Shown: positions 45,531-53,606 of the stretch, piece by piece
Layout: each line of letters opens with the position of its first letter
How positions within the stretch are numbered: position 1 is the first letter of the stretch
NCBI RefSeq assembly: GCF_018118585.1
Contig: NZ_CP069421.1
Location: 868,001-932,000 of the forward strand
DNA length: 64,000 bases
Direction: 5' to 3'
DNA from: Aristaeella lactis
GTDB taxonomy: Bacteria > Bacillota > Clostridia > Christensenellales > Aristaeellaceae
The notes under the pieces: generated by a model
Databases searched by the model: none
What the model saw: only the letters and a program-made list of their open reading frames with translations
Told to the model about the DNA's origin: nothing
Made by a program: the position numbers and the translations under genes

Positions 45531-46574
45531 TTACTGTTTGGCACCGCATTCCGGACAGAATTTGGTTCCGGCGGGAATAGCGGTTCCGCAGCTTGTGCAG
45601 AAGCTTCCGGCATTCTGCTTGGCGCCGCATTCGGGGCAGAATTTCGCTCCGGCAGGGATCTGCGCTCCGCAGGCAGCGCATACAGCGCCGGCAGCGGCGG
45701 CGGGAGCCTGCGGTGCGGAGGGGTTCATGCTGTTGGCAAACATCTGGCCCATGGCCGCGCCCGCGCCCATGCCAACGCCCATGCCGGCCATGCCGTTCTG
45801 GTTGTTGGCAGCGTCACGGATCGCTTCAGCCGCCTGGTATTTGGCGTACTGATCCATGTTTCCGAGCACGCCCATGGAGGTGCGCTTATCAATACTCTTT
45901 TCCACATCTTCCGGCAGGGAGATGTTTTCGATCACGAAACTGCAGAGCGTCAGGCCCAGTTCAGCCAGCTTGGGATTGATGGCTTTCATGGCATAGTCGG
46001 ACAGCTCTTCATAATTGGCGGCAAGATCCAGCGCAGGGATTTTGCTTTCTGCGATCGCGTCGCTCAGGCCGCTTACGAGGGTCCGTTTGATCTGGCCTTC
46101 AACGCCTTCAACCGTGAACAGCGCCGCAGTGCCGAACACTTCCTTGAGGAATTTGGCGGGATCGGATACTTTGAAGCTGTAGATACCAAAGGCGCGTACG
46201 CGGATCATGCCGAATTCGGCATCGCGCATCATAACGGGGTTGCTTGTGCCCCATTTCATATCCAGGAACTGCTTGGTGTTGACAAAATAGACATCAGATT
46301 TGAAGGGAGAATTAAACCCGTACTTCCAGCTCTTCAGGGCGGTAAGGATGGGCATATTGCTTGTCTGGAGCTCATACCTTCCGGGCTCAAACACATCAGC
46401 CAGTTCGCCTTCGTTCACAAAAATAGCGACCTGGCTTTCACGAACGGTCAGCTGGGCGCCCATCATGATTTCCTTGCCGTTCATGTCATATTTGTGAACC
46501 ATTGTTTTGCTGGAACTGTCGGACCATTCGATCACATCGATCAATTGACCTTTGATAGCGTTCAGAATACCCAT
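45531..46574 (-). CDS. SPFH-domain protein with two C-terminal zinc ribbons (YdjI-like)
   Basis: 347 residues. SPFH/virion-core-protein-like domain over about 20-235 (IMMGAQLTVRESQVAIFVNEGELADVFEPGRYEL is the recognisable start). A Gly/Met/Ala-rich low-complexity linker (about 255-295) follows, then two nearly identical zinc ribbons with CxxC pairs (CAACG...FCPECGAK and CTSCG...FCPECGAK). Such proteins scaffold membranes in envelope-stress responses of Bacillus relatives. Starts 28 bp after the pseudo-receiver gene, sharing its promoter. Confidence 0.88.
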   Translation of the reverse strand: MGILNAIKGQLIDVIEWSDSSSKTMVHKYDMNGKEIMMGAQLTVRESQVAIFVNEGELADVFEPGRYELQTSNMPILTALKSWKYGFNSPFKSDVYFVNTKQFLDMKWGTSNPVMMRDAEFGMIRVRAFGIYSFKVSDPAKFLKEVFGTAALFTVEGVEGQIKRTLVSGLSDAIAESKIPALDLAANYEELSDYAMKAINPKLAELGLTLCSFVIENISLPEDVEKSIDKRTSMGVLGNMDQYAKYQAAEAIRDAANNQNGMAGMGVGMGAGAAMGQMFANSMNPSAPQAPAAAAGAVCAACGAQIPAGAKFCPECGAKQNAGSFCTSCGTAIPAGTKFCPECGAKQ

Positions 46575-46601
46575 CGTGATTCCTCCTTGATATGTAGTTT
46601 T

Positions 46602-47414
46602 TTATGCTTCATCCGTATCCCCGCACAAAGCGGTCAGTGCGGGATATACGCGAATTCCGGTAATATGGAGATCAAGTCCGAAAAACTCTTTCATATGCTG
46701 GATGCTGTCTGCTGTATAGGTAGTCAGCATGGCAGTCATTTTATCCACTGTCATGTCCGTGTCCACGCCATGCAGCGGGCAGGCAAGCACAAGGATCCGT
46801 CCGTCCGAATGAATCGTGGGCAGGATATGGATTCCGTTCAGGTCACCGGCAAAGGAAGTACGCAGCGCAACCTCAAGGCGGTCTTTGCCGTAATGCCATC
46901 TGCCTTCAAGCTTGTCGTACGGGGCGGACTGGTCGATTTCAATCAGAAGGCAGGGTCTGTCCGCGTCCATCCGGCTGCGCAGGAGCTTCATGTTCCGGTG
47001 CAGGTCATCACTGCTCTTTACCTGGCCGTTGATCACTTTTTTAAAGTAATCATGCCTGCAAACCTGCAGCACATCACGGGTATTGGATCTTTCGTTGTAA
47101 AAATCCGCGTGGATCTTGTTCAGCAGGGCCTTGAGCTCATTCAGGTACCGAAGGACTTCCTCTTCGGTTCTTCCTGCCTCAAAAATGGATACCTTCGGGA
47201 AATTCTCCTGCAGGTAGGCAAGCATAAGCTCTTCCTGTTCATGGCTGACAGCCAGGCAGATACCATCCGCGTGATGCTTGGCAAGGCTGTCCAGCATGCC
47301 TTCGTAGTCATGGCGGATATGCGGCGGCTTGAAGCCGATCAGTTCCCAGTTTTGAATCCTGGAAAATGCGTTCAGCACATCCTCCTGATCAGATACCAGC
47401 AAAAGCTTGTACAT
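46602..47414 (-). CDS. Degenerate receiver-domain protein without DNA-binding domain
   Basis: 270 residues. The N-terminus YKLLLVSDQEDVLNAF starts like a CheY receiver. Where the phospho-acceptor Asp should stand (LVISDI-type strand) the sequence is GICLAVSHEQ, so no Asp is present. Residues ~125-265 resemble the middle region of YesN-type AraC response regulators (VINGQVKSSDDLHRNM, LLIEIDQSA), but the protein stops before any AraC helix-turn-helix. Start ATG 47414 has GGAGG seven bases upstream. Co-transcribed with the SPFH/zinc-ribbon gene. Function inferred only as a signalling or adaptor protein. Confidence 0.7.
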   Translation of the reverse strand: MYKLLLVSDQEDVLNAFSRIQNWELIGFKPPHIRHDYEGMLDSLAKHHADGICLAVSHEQEELMLAYLQENFPKVSIFEAGRTEEEVLRYLNELKALLNKIHADFYNERSNTRDVLQVCRHDYFKKVINGQVKSSDDLHRNMKLLRSRMDADRPCLLIEIDQSAPYDKLEGRWHYGKDRLEVALRTSFAGDLNGIHILPTIHSDGRILVLACPLHGVDTDMTVDKMTAMLTTYTADSIQHMKEFFGLDLHITGIRVYPALTALCGDTDEA

Positions 47415-47455
47415 CCAACAACCTCCATGGAGAAATTGGGACAATTCGCCTGTAT

Positions 47456-47484
47456 ATTATAGCCTACTTATAACCATTATGCAA
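47456..47484 (-). promoter_or_regulatory. Promoter of the pseudo-receiver/SPFH operon
   Basis: TTGCAT (47479-47484), a 17-bp spacer and a perfect TATAAT (47456-47461). Confidence 0.75.
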
Positions 47485-47495
47485 ATGAAATCGTT

Positions 47496-48755
47496 TTAAT
47501 GCAGCAGTTCGTCCATCACTTCAATGGCTTTGATCAGCTGGACGTCGTTTTTCCGGTCCGCGAATTCATAGGTTCCGTTGTCCCCTTCCGGCAGCGGAAC
47601 TTCATAGTCCGGAGTGATTCCGACTTTATGAACTGCGGATCCGCCGGGGGTGAAATACTGGGCAATGGTCATCTGATATCCGGCGCCTTTATTGCCTACG
47701 GGGAATACTCCCTGGATAATGCCCTTTCCGTAGCTCTTGACGCCTACTGTTACAGCCCCCGCGCAGTCCCTCAGGGCTCCGGTGAGGATTTCGGAGGAGC
47801 TGGCGCTGTGTTCGTTGATCAGGATCACAAGTTTCACATCCACTTTGCCGTCTTTGGTTTTGTATTCATCCCCGTGCTTCTCTTCATCCCTGTACTTCAG
47901 GTAGCAGAGTTCGCCTTCGTCCATGAACAGATCCGCGATATACCTGGCCTGGTCGACCCATCCGCCGGAATTGTCCCTCAGGTCAATGATGATTCCCTCT
48001 GCTCCCTGGGAGACAAGCGTATTCAGTGCTTTTTCAAATTCTTCGTCACAATGTCCGGCAAATTCATACAGGGCGATATAGCCGGTTCTTCTGTCGAGCA
48101 TCTGGCTTTCAACCTGGTTTACATTCACCTGTCTTCTGGTGATCGTGAAAGTGATTTCCTCATTGTCACGCAGGAAAGTCACGTCAACGTTCGTTTCAGG
48201 TTCTCCCCGCATGATATCGACCGCGTCCTGGAGGTTTGTCGCGTTCACATACAGATCCTCGCCCACCCGGTACAGGATATCGCCGCGTCGGACTCCGGCT
48301 TCCTGGGCCGGTCCGCCTTCAAACACCCGGATAATGGTGCATTCCTGTGTTTCCATATTGGCCTGGATCATTACACCGATACCGACGTATTTTCCTTCAT
48401 CCTCTTCCCATAGTTCTTCATATTCTTTGGGGGAATAGTAGAAGGAATAAGGATCATCCAGCCCTGCCATCAGGCCTCTGGTGGCATATTCGATCATCTG
48501 TTCCTTATTCGTTTCCACATAGAAGCTTTCATTCGCCGCGTCAAAAATATCAAACATTTCCGAGAACTGCTTGTATTTTTCATATTCCTCCCGGCTGATC
48601 ATCACCGTATCACCCTGCATAGATGACAAGGAAGAGGGGGTGTATTCATCTGTGCGGAACATCGCTTCAAGTGTGGAAGCAGGAATAACGGAGCAGGAAC
48701 TTAATGTAAGTGCCAGAATGAGGATTGTCAGGACAAAGAGGCGTTTTTTCTTCAT
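47496..48755 (-). CDS. ctpA: Carboxy-terminal processing protease (S41), lipoprotein
   Basis: 419 residues. Lipoprotein signal peptide with LSSC and lipidated Cys21. A helical N-terminal segment precedes the PDZ domain (about 115-200, GIGVMIQ...GGPAQEAGVRRGDIL) and the S41 core with catalytic Ser in SASSSEIL and Lys in VKSYGKGI. It processes or degrades proteins outside the membrane. Starts 34 bp after the PucR-type gene. Confidence 0.95.
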   Translation of the reverse strand: MKKKRLFVLTILILALTLSSCSVIPASTLEAMFRTDEYTPSSLSSMQGDTVMISREEYEKYKQFSEMFDIFDAANESFYVETNKEQMIEYATRGLMAGLDDPYSFYYSPKEYEELWEEDEGKYVGIGVMIQANMETQECTIIRVFEGGPAQEAGVRRGDILYRVGEDLYVNATNLQDAVDIMRGEPETNVDVTFLRDNEEITFTITRRQVNVNQVESQMLDRRTGYIALYEFAGHCDEEFEKALNTLVSQGAEGIIIDLRDNSGGWVDQARYIADLFMDEGELCYLKYRDEEKHGDEYKTKDGKVDVKLVILINEHSASSSEILTGALRDCAGAVTVGVKSYGKGIIQGVFPVGNKGAGYQMTIAQYFTPGGSAVHKVGITPDYEVPLPEGDNGTYEFADRKNDVQLIKAIEVMDELLH

Positions 48756-48789
48756 GGTGGATCTCCCTTCAGTAAAAAACTGATAGATT

Positions 48790-49743
48790 TCAGGGCTTTT
48801 CAGACAGTTCTGTAATGATTTTGAATACGGCCGCGTCTGTAAAACTGCGCAGGTCCAGGCCGTAATCCTTTTTGATCTTGTCCAGTCGGTAATTCAGCGT
48901 GTTCCGATGGATGAACAGCTGTTTGGAAGCGGCTGTAAGATTCAGGTCGTTCAGGAAGAAAACCCGCACCGTTTCGAGTATTTCCTCCGAAAGGGGCTGC
49001 GCGTTTTCAGGAAAAATCATCCGGACTATTTCCGCCTGTTTTTCCCGGGGAATACATTCAAGGATTCTTTCAAACGTCAGCCTGCCGTAAACAAATACGC
49101 TGTCATTCCGGTGATATTGTATACCGGTTTCCAGTGCGCCGGCTGCCTGGAGAAAACTGTTCCGGAAGCTGAAAAGATCAGCGGCGGCCTGCCCGATACC
49201 GGCCTTGATTCCGGGGATGCCTTCACTTTCCAGGGTTCCGATCAGCGCCTCGGCATAATCCGCGAGTTCTTCTTCCTCTGTATCGGAGATTTCCCTGATC
49301 AGCAGGACATCAGACGGTCCGGTACGGATAAGGATATCCTTCTTCTCCAGCGGGGCAATATCCCGGAATATCTGCAGGAAGTCCTTTTCATCTGGGTGAC
49401 ATGCGCGGAAAAGAACCGCGCAGCGCTGAATATCAGGATTGACCATGCATTTCCGCAGCGTACTGAAATCCGGCCTGTATGCCGGATCATCCAGCATCTT
49501 CCGGAACAGATCTCCGCTGTTCTCCGGAACAGCTTCCGACGCTGTCTGTCCCCCCTTCAACAGGCACAAAAAATCATATCCTTCCTGACTGTCCGGGAGG
49601 ATAACGACTTTCTGTTCATGCATCACATAAACAGATCCGTCTCGGGTGACACGGTGTTCAGGAGAAATCATAAGTGAACGGCGGAGATCGTCGGGAAGCT
49701 CATCGATGCCGATGATTTCCGTCATCAGTTTTTTACCGGACAA
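48790..49743 (-). CDS. PucR/CdaR-type transcription regulator
   Basis: 317 residues. The C-terminal helix-turn-helix LNLTAASKQLFIHRNTLNYRLDKI (about 265-290) is the PucR signature, used by regulators of purine, sugar diacid and amino acid use. The preceding region (about 110-240) resembles the GGDEF-like/CdaR middle domain. The N-terminal ~100 residues match no domain I know. TTG at 49743 lies eight bases after GGGGAGG; the in-frame TTG two codons earlier is too close. ctpA follows on the same strand. Confidence 0.85.
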   Translation of the reverse strand: MSGKKLMTEIIGIDELPDDLRRSLMISPEHRVTRDGSVYVMHEQKVVILPDSQEGYDFLCLLKGGQTASEAVPENSGDLFRKMLDDPAYRPDFSTLRKCMVNPDIQRCAVLFRACHPDEKDFLQIFRDIAPLEKKDILIRTGPSDVLLIREISDTEEEELADYAEALIGTLESEGIPGIKAGIGQAAADLFSFRNSFLQAAGALETGIQYHRNDSVFVYGRLTFERILECIPREKQAEIVRMIFPENAQPLSEEILETVRVFFLNDLNLTAASKQLFIHRNTLNYRLDKIKKDYGLDLRSFTDAAVFKIITELSEKP

Positions 49744-49821
49744 ATACAATTCCTCCCCTTTTCCATTGATATTTTATTATATCACAGATCACTCTTTTGG
49801 AAAACGCAATCTTGTCTGAGG

Positions 49822-49850
49822 TTGAAACTCTCCTTTGTCAACAGTATAAT
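49822..49850 (+). promoter_or_regulatory. Promoter of the secreted Cys/His protein
   Basis: TTGAAA (49822-49827), a 17-bp spacer and a perfect TATAAT (49845-49850). Confidence 0.8.
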
Positions 49851-49884
49851 AGATTCCGGAAATGAATCCTGAAGGAGTGACCGC

Positions 49885-50571
49885 ATGAAACGATTGAAGC
49901 TGGCAGCCCTGCTTACAGCAGCGTTTTATGCCGTCTTTTCCTTTTCCCAGGCTCTGGCTGCCTTCTCTTTTCAGGATACCCGTTTTCAGAATGTTCTGAC
50001 CACGGAAAACCTGGATGCGATTATAGAAGAATACGAATTGTACGATGGCTGGTACTGGACAACCCAGGCGGATATCCCCCAGACCTTTCACGGCCATCCT
50101 GAATGTCCCGGCTGGACCACAACGGTAGACAGGAACAACCGGAAAGCTTATCAGGAAGGATGGTACGGCTGCCGCTGGCCCATCGACCATGTCAGGAAAG
50201 CCGCTCCGGACAGGGGCGGATACGCTGAATGCTTCGCTTTCGCCCAGTTTATCGGTTATCTGCTTTCCGGTGAGGTCAATCCGCAGCACAACTGGGATTT
50301 TTATTATGACACCAAGTCTTCCGGCGGTCTTTGTGTAGGAGATATTGTCCGCGTGGAATACAGGAAGAGCGGCCATGAATACTACCACAGCGCCGTAGTT
50401 TACGAGATCAACGGAGAGGAAATCGTATTTCTTCAGGTTTCCGGCGGATCCTACAACAGGATATCTATCGGAAAAGGATTCTCAGACGGAAATGTGGAGA
50501 ACGTCACTTCCCTGGAGGAGCTGTCCGTTATTCCCGGCCTGAAAATATCCAGATATCATCCCGAACAGTAA
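49885..50571 (+). CDS. Secreted protein with CHAP/NlpC-like Cys-His arrangement
   Basis: 228 residues. Signal peptide (about 1-25, ending QALA). The mature part has GYAECFAFAQFIGYLL (a helix headed by Cys), GDIVRVEY, and a strand with EYYHSAVVYEI then VFLQVSGG. A Cys at a helix start, followed by a GD(I/V) strand and a His strand, is the papain-like order of CHAP and NlpC/P60 hydrolases. The assignment is inference from this order. Single-gene transcript: consensus promoter, GAAGGAG eight bases before the ATG, and a terminator immediately after the stop. Confidence 0.75.
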   Translation: MKRLKLAALLTAAFYAVFSFSQALAAFSFQDTRFQNVLTTENLDAIIEEYELYDGWYWTTQADIPQTFHGHPECPGWTTTVDRNNRKAYQEGWYGCRWPIDHVRKAAPDRGGYAECFAFAQFIGYLLSGEVNPQHNWDFYYDTKSSGGLCVGDIVRVEYRKSGHEYYHSAVVYEINGEEIVFLQVSGGSYNRISIGKGFSDGNVENVTSLEELSVIPGLKISRYHPEQ

Positions 50572-50605
50572 AACTCCCGGACCATCAAGGTCCGGGAGTT
50601 TTTTT
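50571..50605. terminator. Strong terminator
   Basis: 11-bp perfect stem (50573-50583 with 50589-50599), a five-base loop and six T on the plus strand. It also has A-rich flanks to serve the converging ABC gene. Confidence 0.92.
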
Positions 50606-50628
50606 CTGACTTTTTACCGATGTGATCC

Positions 50629-51750
50629 TTACTTGTTGAGGATCGTTTTTTCGGTTTCCTTATCGAAGAAGTGCAGGTGGTTGGTATCCAGAGCGATCTT
50701 GATCTTCTGGCCGGCCTTGCTGGAAGTACGGGGATCAACGCGGGCGATGATGTTGCCTTCCTTGCCGGTGGTGCTCAGGTACAGGTAGGTTTCAGAACCC
50801 ATCAGTTCTGTCACTTCAACGTCAACATCGATGGTAGCGGAAGCGAACTCAGCCAGCTTCTGCTCATCATCATGGATGTTTTCGGGACGGATGCCCATGA
50901 TAACTTCCTTGCCGATGTAGCTTTCATCAATGAACTTGGCCACTTTCTGTTCCGGAACAACGATCTTGTTGTCACCGAAGGTGGCGACGACATCCTGGCC
51001 TTCACGATCCAGTTTCACATTAAAGAAGTTCATCTGGGGGCTGCCGATGAAGCCGGCGACGAACTCGTTGGCCGGATAGTCATACAGGTTCTGGGGGGTA
51101 TCCACCTGCTGCACAACGCCGTCCTTCATAACAACGATACGGCTGGCCATGGTCATAGCTTCGGTCTGGTCATGGGTAACGTAGATGAAGGTGGTCTGCA
51201 GTCTCTGATGCAGCTTGGTGATTTCGGTACGCATCGCAACACGCAGCTTGGCGTCCAGGTTGGACAGAGGTTCGTCAAACAGGAAGACCTTGGGCTCACG
51301 GACGATAGCACGGCCCAGGGCAACACGCTGACGCTGACCGCCGGACAGAGCCTTCGGCTTACGGGTCAGCAGGTGGGCGATGTCCAGGATCTTGGCGGCT
51401 TCTTCCACGCGGCGCTTGATTTCATCCTTGGGGGTCTTGCGCAGTTTCAGACCGAAAGCCATGTTGTCAAACACGGTCATATGCGGATACAGAGCGTAGT
51501 TCTGGAAAACCATGGCGATGTCGCGGTCCTTGGGAGCCACGTCGTTCACCAGTTTGTCGCCGATATACAGTTCACCGTCGGAAATTTCTTCCAGGCCGGC
51601 GACCATACGCAGGGTGGTGGATTTACCGCAGCCGGAAGGTCCGACAAGAACGATAAACTCTTTGTCTTCGATGTCCAGGCAGAAGTCGCTGACGGCGGTC
51701 ACATTTCCGGTGTAGACCTTGTAGATGTGCTGAAGGGATACACTTGCCAT
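50629..51750 (-). CDS. msmX: Sugar ABC transporter ATP-binding protein (MsmX/UgpC type)
   Basis: 373 residues. Nucleotide-binding domain with Walker A GPSGCGKST, signature LSGGQRQRVALGRA, Walker B VFLFDEPLSNLD and H-loop YVTHDQTEAM. The ~130-residue C-terminal OB-like regulatory domain is of the MalK/UgpC class (GIRPENI). No permease or binding protein lies nearby, so it probably powers several sugar importers encoded elsewhere, as MsmX does in Bacillus. Codon use is strongly biased (CTG, GAA, CAG, AAC), unlike its neighbours, which suggests high expression. AAGGAGG eight bases before the ATG. Confidence 0.93.
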   Translation of the reverse strand: MASVSLQHIYKVYTGNVTAVSDFCLDIEDKEFIVLVGPSGCGKSTTLRMVAGLEEISDGELYIGDKLVNDVAPKDRDIAMVFQNYALYPHMTVFDNMAFGLKLRKTPKDEIKRRVEEAAKILDIAHLLTRKPKALSGGQRQRVALGRAIVREPKVFLFDEPLSNLDAKLRVAMRTEITKLHQRLQTTFIYVTHDQTEAMTMASRIVVMKDGVVQQVDTPQNLYDYPANEFVAGFIGSPQMNFFNVKLDREGQDVVATFGDNKIVVPEQKVAKFIDESYIGKEVIMGIRPENIHDDEQKLAEFASATIDVDVEVTELMGSETYLYLSTTGKEGNIIARVDPRTSSKAGQKIKIALDTNHLHFFDKETEKTILNK

Positions 51751-51794
51751 ATCTGTAATCCTCCTTGATTTGTGGGTTTTACCCTTTTACCTGT

Positions 51795-51853
51795 ATTATA
51801 GCCGCAGGCAGAAAAAAAAGGAATTGCCTGTTTGCACAAGAATTCCTTTTTTG
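51795..51853 (-). promoter_or_regulatory. Promoter of the MsmX-like gene abutting a bidirectional terminator
   Basis: A perfect TATAAT (51795-51800, minus strand) follows a stem of AAAAGGAATT/AATTCCTTTT (51816-51850) with a 15-nt loop and T/A runs on both sides. The hairpin terminates the coaD run; the expected -35 (TTCCTT) would lie in its distal arm and is weak. Confidence 0.6.
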
Positions 51854-51875
51854 TTTTGTACATATTTCACAATGA

Positions 51876-52514
51876 TTATCTGTGATTCCTGATCTCATTC
51901 CGTTCCAGGCGGATGCTGTTGATCAGTTCACTGAGCTTGCGATCTGTTTCTGCCAGCAGTGAATCCATGTAATCGAGGGTGTTTTTGTGCAGTTCCGCGG
52001 CTTCCTGCCGGGCACTTTCCCTCAGTTCATCGCATTCAACCCGCGCGCGCCTGACAATGCTTTCTTCCTCAACAAGCTTCCTGGCTTTGTTTTCAGCGTC
52101 GTCCAGCATGCGTGCCGCCTCGGCGGAAGCCTGTTCCACCCTGGCCTGCGCTTCCTGGTTGGCCTGATCCATCATTGTTCCGGCATCCCGGTGTGCCTGG
52201 TCCACCATCTGCTGGGCATTCTTGGCCGCCTCATTGACCATGCTTTGAGCCTGGTTTGACGCGTTTTCAAGGATCTCTTTTCTCTTCTGCTCCGTTTCAT
52301 TGCGGATCGTTTCCTCTTCCTCAACGATCGCTGCCGCTTTTTTAACGGTATCAGGCAGGTTCTGTTCCAGCAGGTCCAGCTGGGTCTGCATCAGGTTTCT
52401 GTTGACAATGCAGCCTTCGCTGTTGATCAGGCTTCTTTTCGCGTTTCTCAGCTCATCGGCAAGGATCCCGATCGCTTTCAGGCATTCACCGGCGCTGCGG
52501 ATATCTGACGGCAT
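51876..52514 (-). CDS. Coiled-coil protein encoded with coaD
   Basis: 212 residues, almost all helical with heptad-like Ala/Glu/Gln repeats from about 60 to 175 (NEAAKNAQQMVDQAHRDA and similar). It resembles the coiled-coil parts of DivIVA or ATP synthase b/E stalks, with no membrane segment. Function unknown. It follows coaD by 23 bp and ends the ten-gene run; the association with coaD hints at a conserved Clostridia neighbour. Confidence 0.8.
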   Translation of the reverse strand: MPSDIRSAGECLKAIGILADELRNAKRSLINSEGCIVNRNLMQTQLDLLEQNLPDTVKKAAAIVEEEETIRNETEQKRKEILENASNQAQSMVNEAAKNAQQMVDQAHRDAGTMMDQANQEAQARVEQASAEAARMLDDAENKARKLVEEESIVRRARVECDELRESARQEAAELHKNTLDYMDSLLAETDRKLSELINSIRLERNEIRNHR

Positions 52515-52537
52515 ATCTCTTTTTCTCCTTTATATTC

Positions 52538-53029
52538 TTATTTTATTGTCTTTTTCGACAGCAGAGTCTCTATATCCTTTATCAGTGTTTGGGGAACAAA
52601 CGCGCTGATATCCCCGCCGAATGAGGCGATTTCACGTACAGCGGAAGATGAAACGCCTGCCAGTGCGGGATCTGTGGGAATCAGTATGGTTTCAACTGAG
52701 CTGTTCAGCATTTTGTTTGCACAGGCAGCAGTTATTTCCTGTTCATATTCAGGTGTGTTCCGAACACCCCTGATAACGATCTTTTCTTTTTTCTCAGCCA
52801 TATAGTCTGCAAGGAGTCCGTCCCAGCTGTCCACATCCACATTGGGGTATTTCCTGCAGGCTTTTTTCAGGAGCTGAATCCGTTCTTCCAGCGGTATGGC
52901 ACTCTTTTTGGCAATGTTGACCATGACTGTGACGGTAACATGGTCAAACAGCTCTGAAGCTCTCCCGATCACGTCCATATGCCCTTTGGTCACAGGATCA
53001 AAGGAGCCGGGAAAAACGCATGATACCAT
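52538..53029 (-). CDS. coaD: Phosphopantetheine adenylyltransferase
   Basis: 163 residues. Nucleotidyltransferase fold with FPGSFDPVTKGHMD (the TxGH type motif) and the C-terminal VSSSAVREIASFGGD. It makes dephospho-CoA. The second ATG (53029) has GGAGG six bases upstream, while the first (53035) directly abuts it. It starts 12 bp after the rsmD stop, the common rsmD-coaD pair. Confidence 0.97.
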   Translation of the reverse strand: MVSCVFPGSFDPVTKGHMDVIGRASELFDHVTVTVMVNIAKKSAIPLEERIQLLKKACRKYPNVDVDSWDGLLADYMAEKKEKIVIRGVRNTPEYEQEITAACANKMLNSSVETILIPTDPALAGVSSSAVREIASFGGDISAFVPQTLIKDIETLLSKKTIK

Positions 53030-53041
53030 TTTCATCCTCCT

Positions 53042-53587
53042 TCAGGTCTTAAGCCTGTAAAAAGAAACTGCACAGAATCCCCATTCCTTCTGCCGGACTA
53101 CCTCATACTGATCCGCTGCGGTGATGCTTTTACCGGATTCATGTTCCAGCACAATAAGTGTATCAGCATCTGTAATGGGGATCAGTGAGGCAAACACATC
53201 GCGCAGGTCTGTCATGCAGTACGGCGGATCGAGGAAAACAAGGTCAAATATCTGTCCTTCCTCCTGCAGGATCCTGACGGCCCTTTTCCAGTCATACAAA
53301 AGGACTCGCGTCTTTTCGGTGTACCGCAGGGTTTCGATATTCCGTTTCTGGACCATATGGGCTTTACGGTCGGAATCCACCATGACAGCGGACTCAGCGC
53401 CGCGGCTGATGGCCTCCAGGCTCAGCGCGCCGCTTCCGGCAAAAAGATCCAGCACCCTGCTTCCGGGAACCTCAGCCTGGAGCATATTGAAAATATTCTC
53501 CCGGACCCGGTCCAGGGTGGGCCTGGTGTTACGGCCTTCCGGCGCGATGATCTGCCTGCCGCGTGCCTCACCTGCAATGATTCGCAT
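53042..53587 (-). CDS. rsmD: 16S rRNA (guanine-966-N2) methyltransferase RsmD
   Basis: 181 residues. N-terminal MRIIAGEARGRQI, then RPTLDRVRENIFNML, the SAM motif VLDLFAGSGALSLEAISRGA and the catalytic LDPPY. Acts on assembled 30S subunits. It follows the membrane protein gene by 19 bp. Confidence 0.97.
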   Translation of the reverse strand: MRIIAGEARGRQIIAPEGRNTRPTLDRVRENIFNMLQAEVPGSRVLDLFAGSGALSLEAISRGAESAVMVDSDRKAHMVQKRNIETLRYTEKTRVLLYDWKRAVRILQEEGQIFDLVFLDPPYCMTDLRDVFASLIPITDADTLIVLEHESGKSITAADQYEVVRQKEWGFCAVSFYRLKT

Positions 53588-53606
53588 ATCTTCAGGTTCT
53601 CCGAAA

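Noticed and set aside
45516-47462. Plus-strand open frame of 648 codons opposite the SPFH and pseudo-receiver genes
   Set aside because: Runs through the glcK terminator and is antisense to conserved domains; codon pattern is the complement of the real genes.
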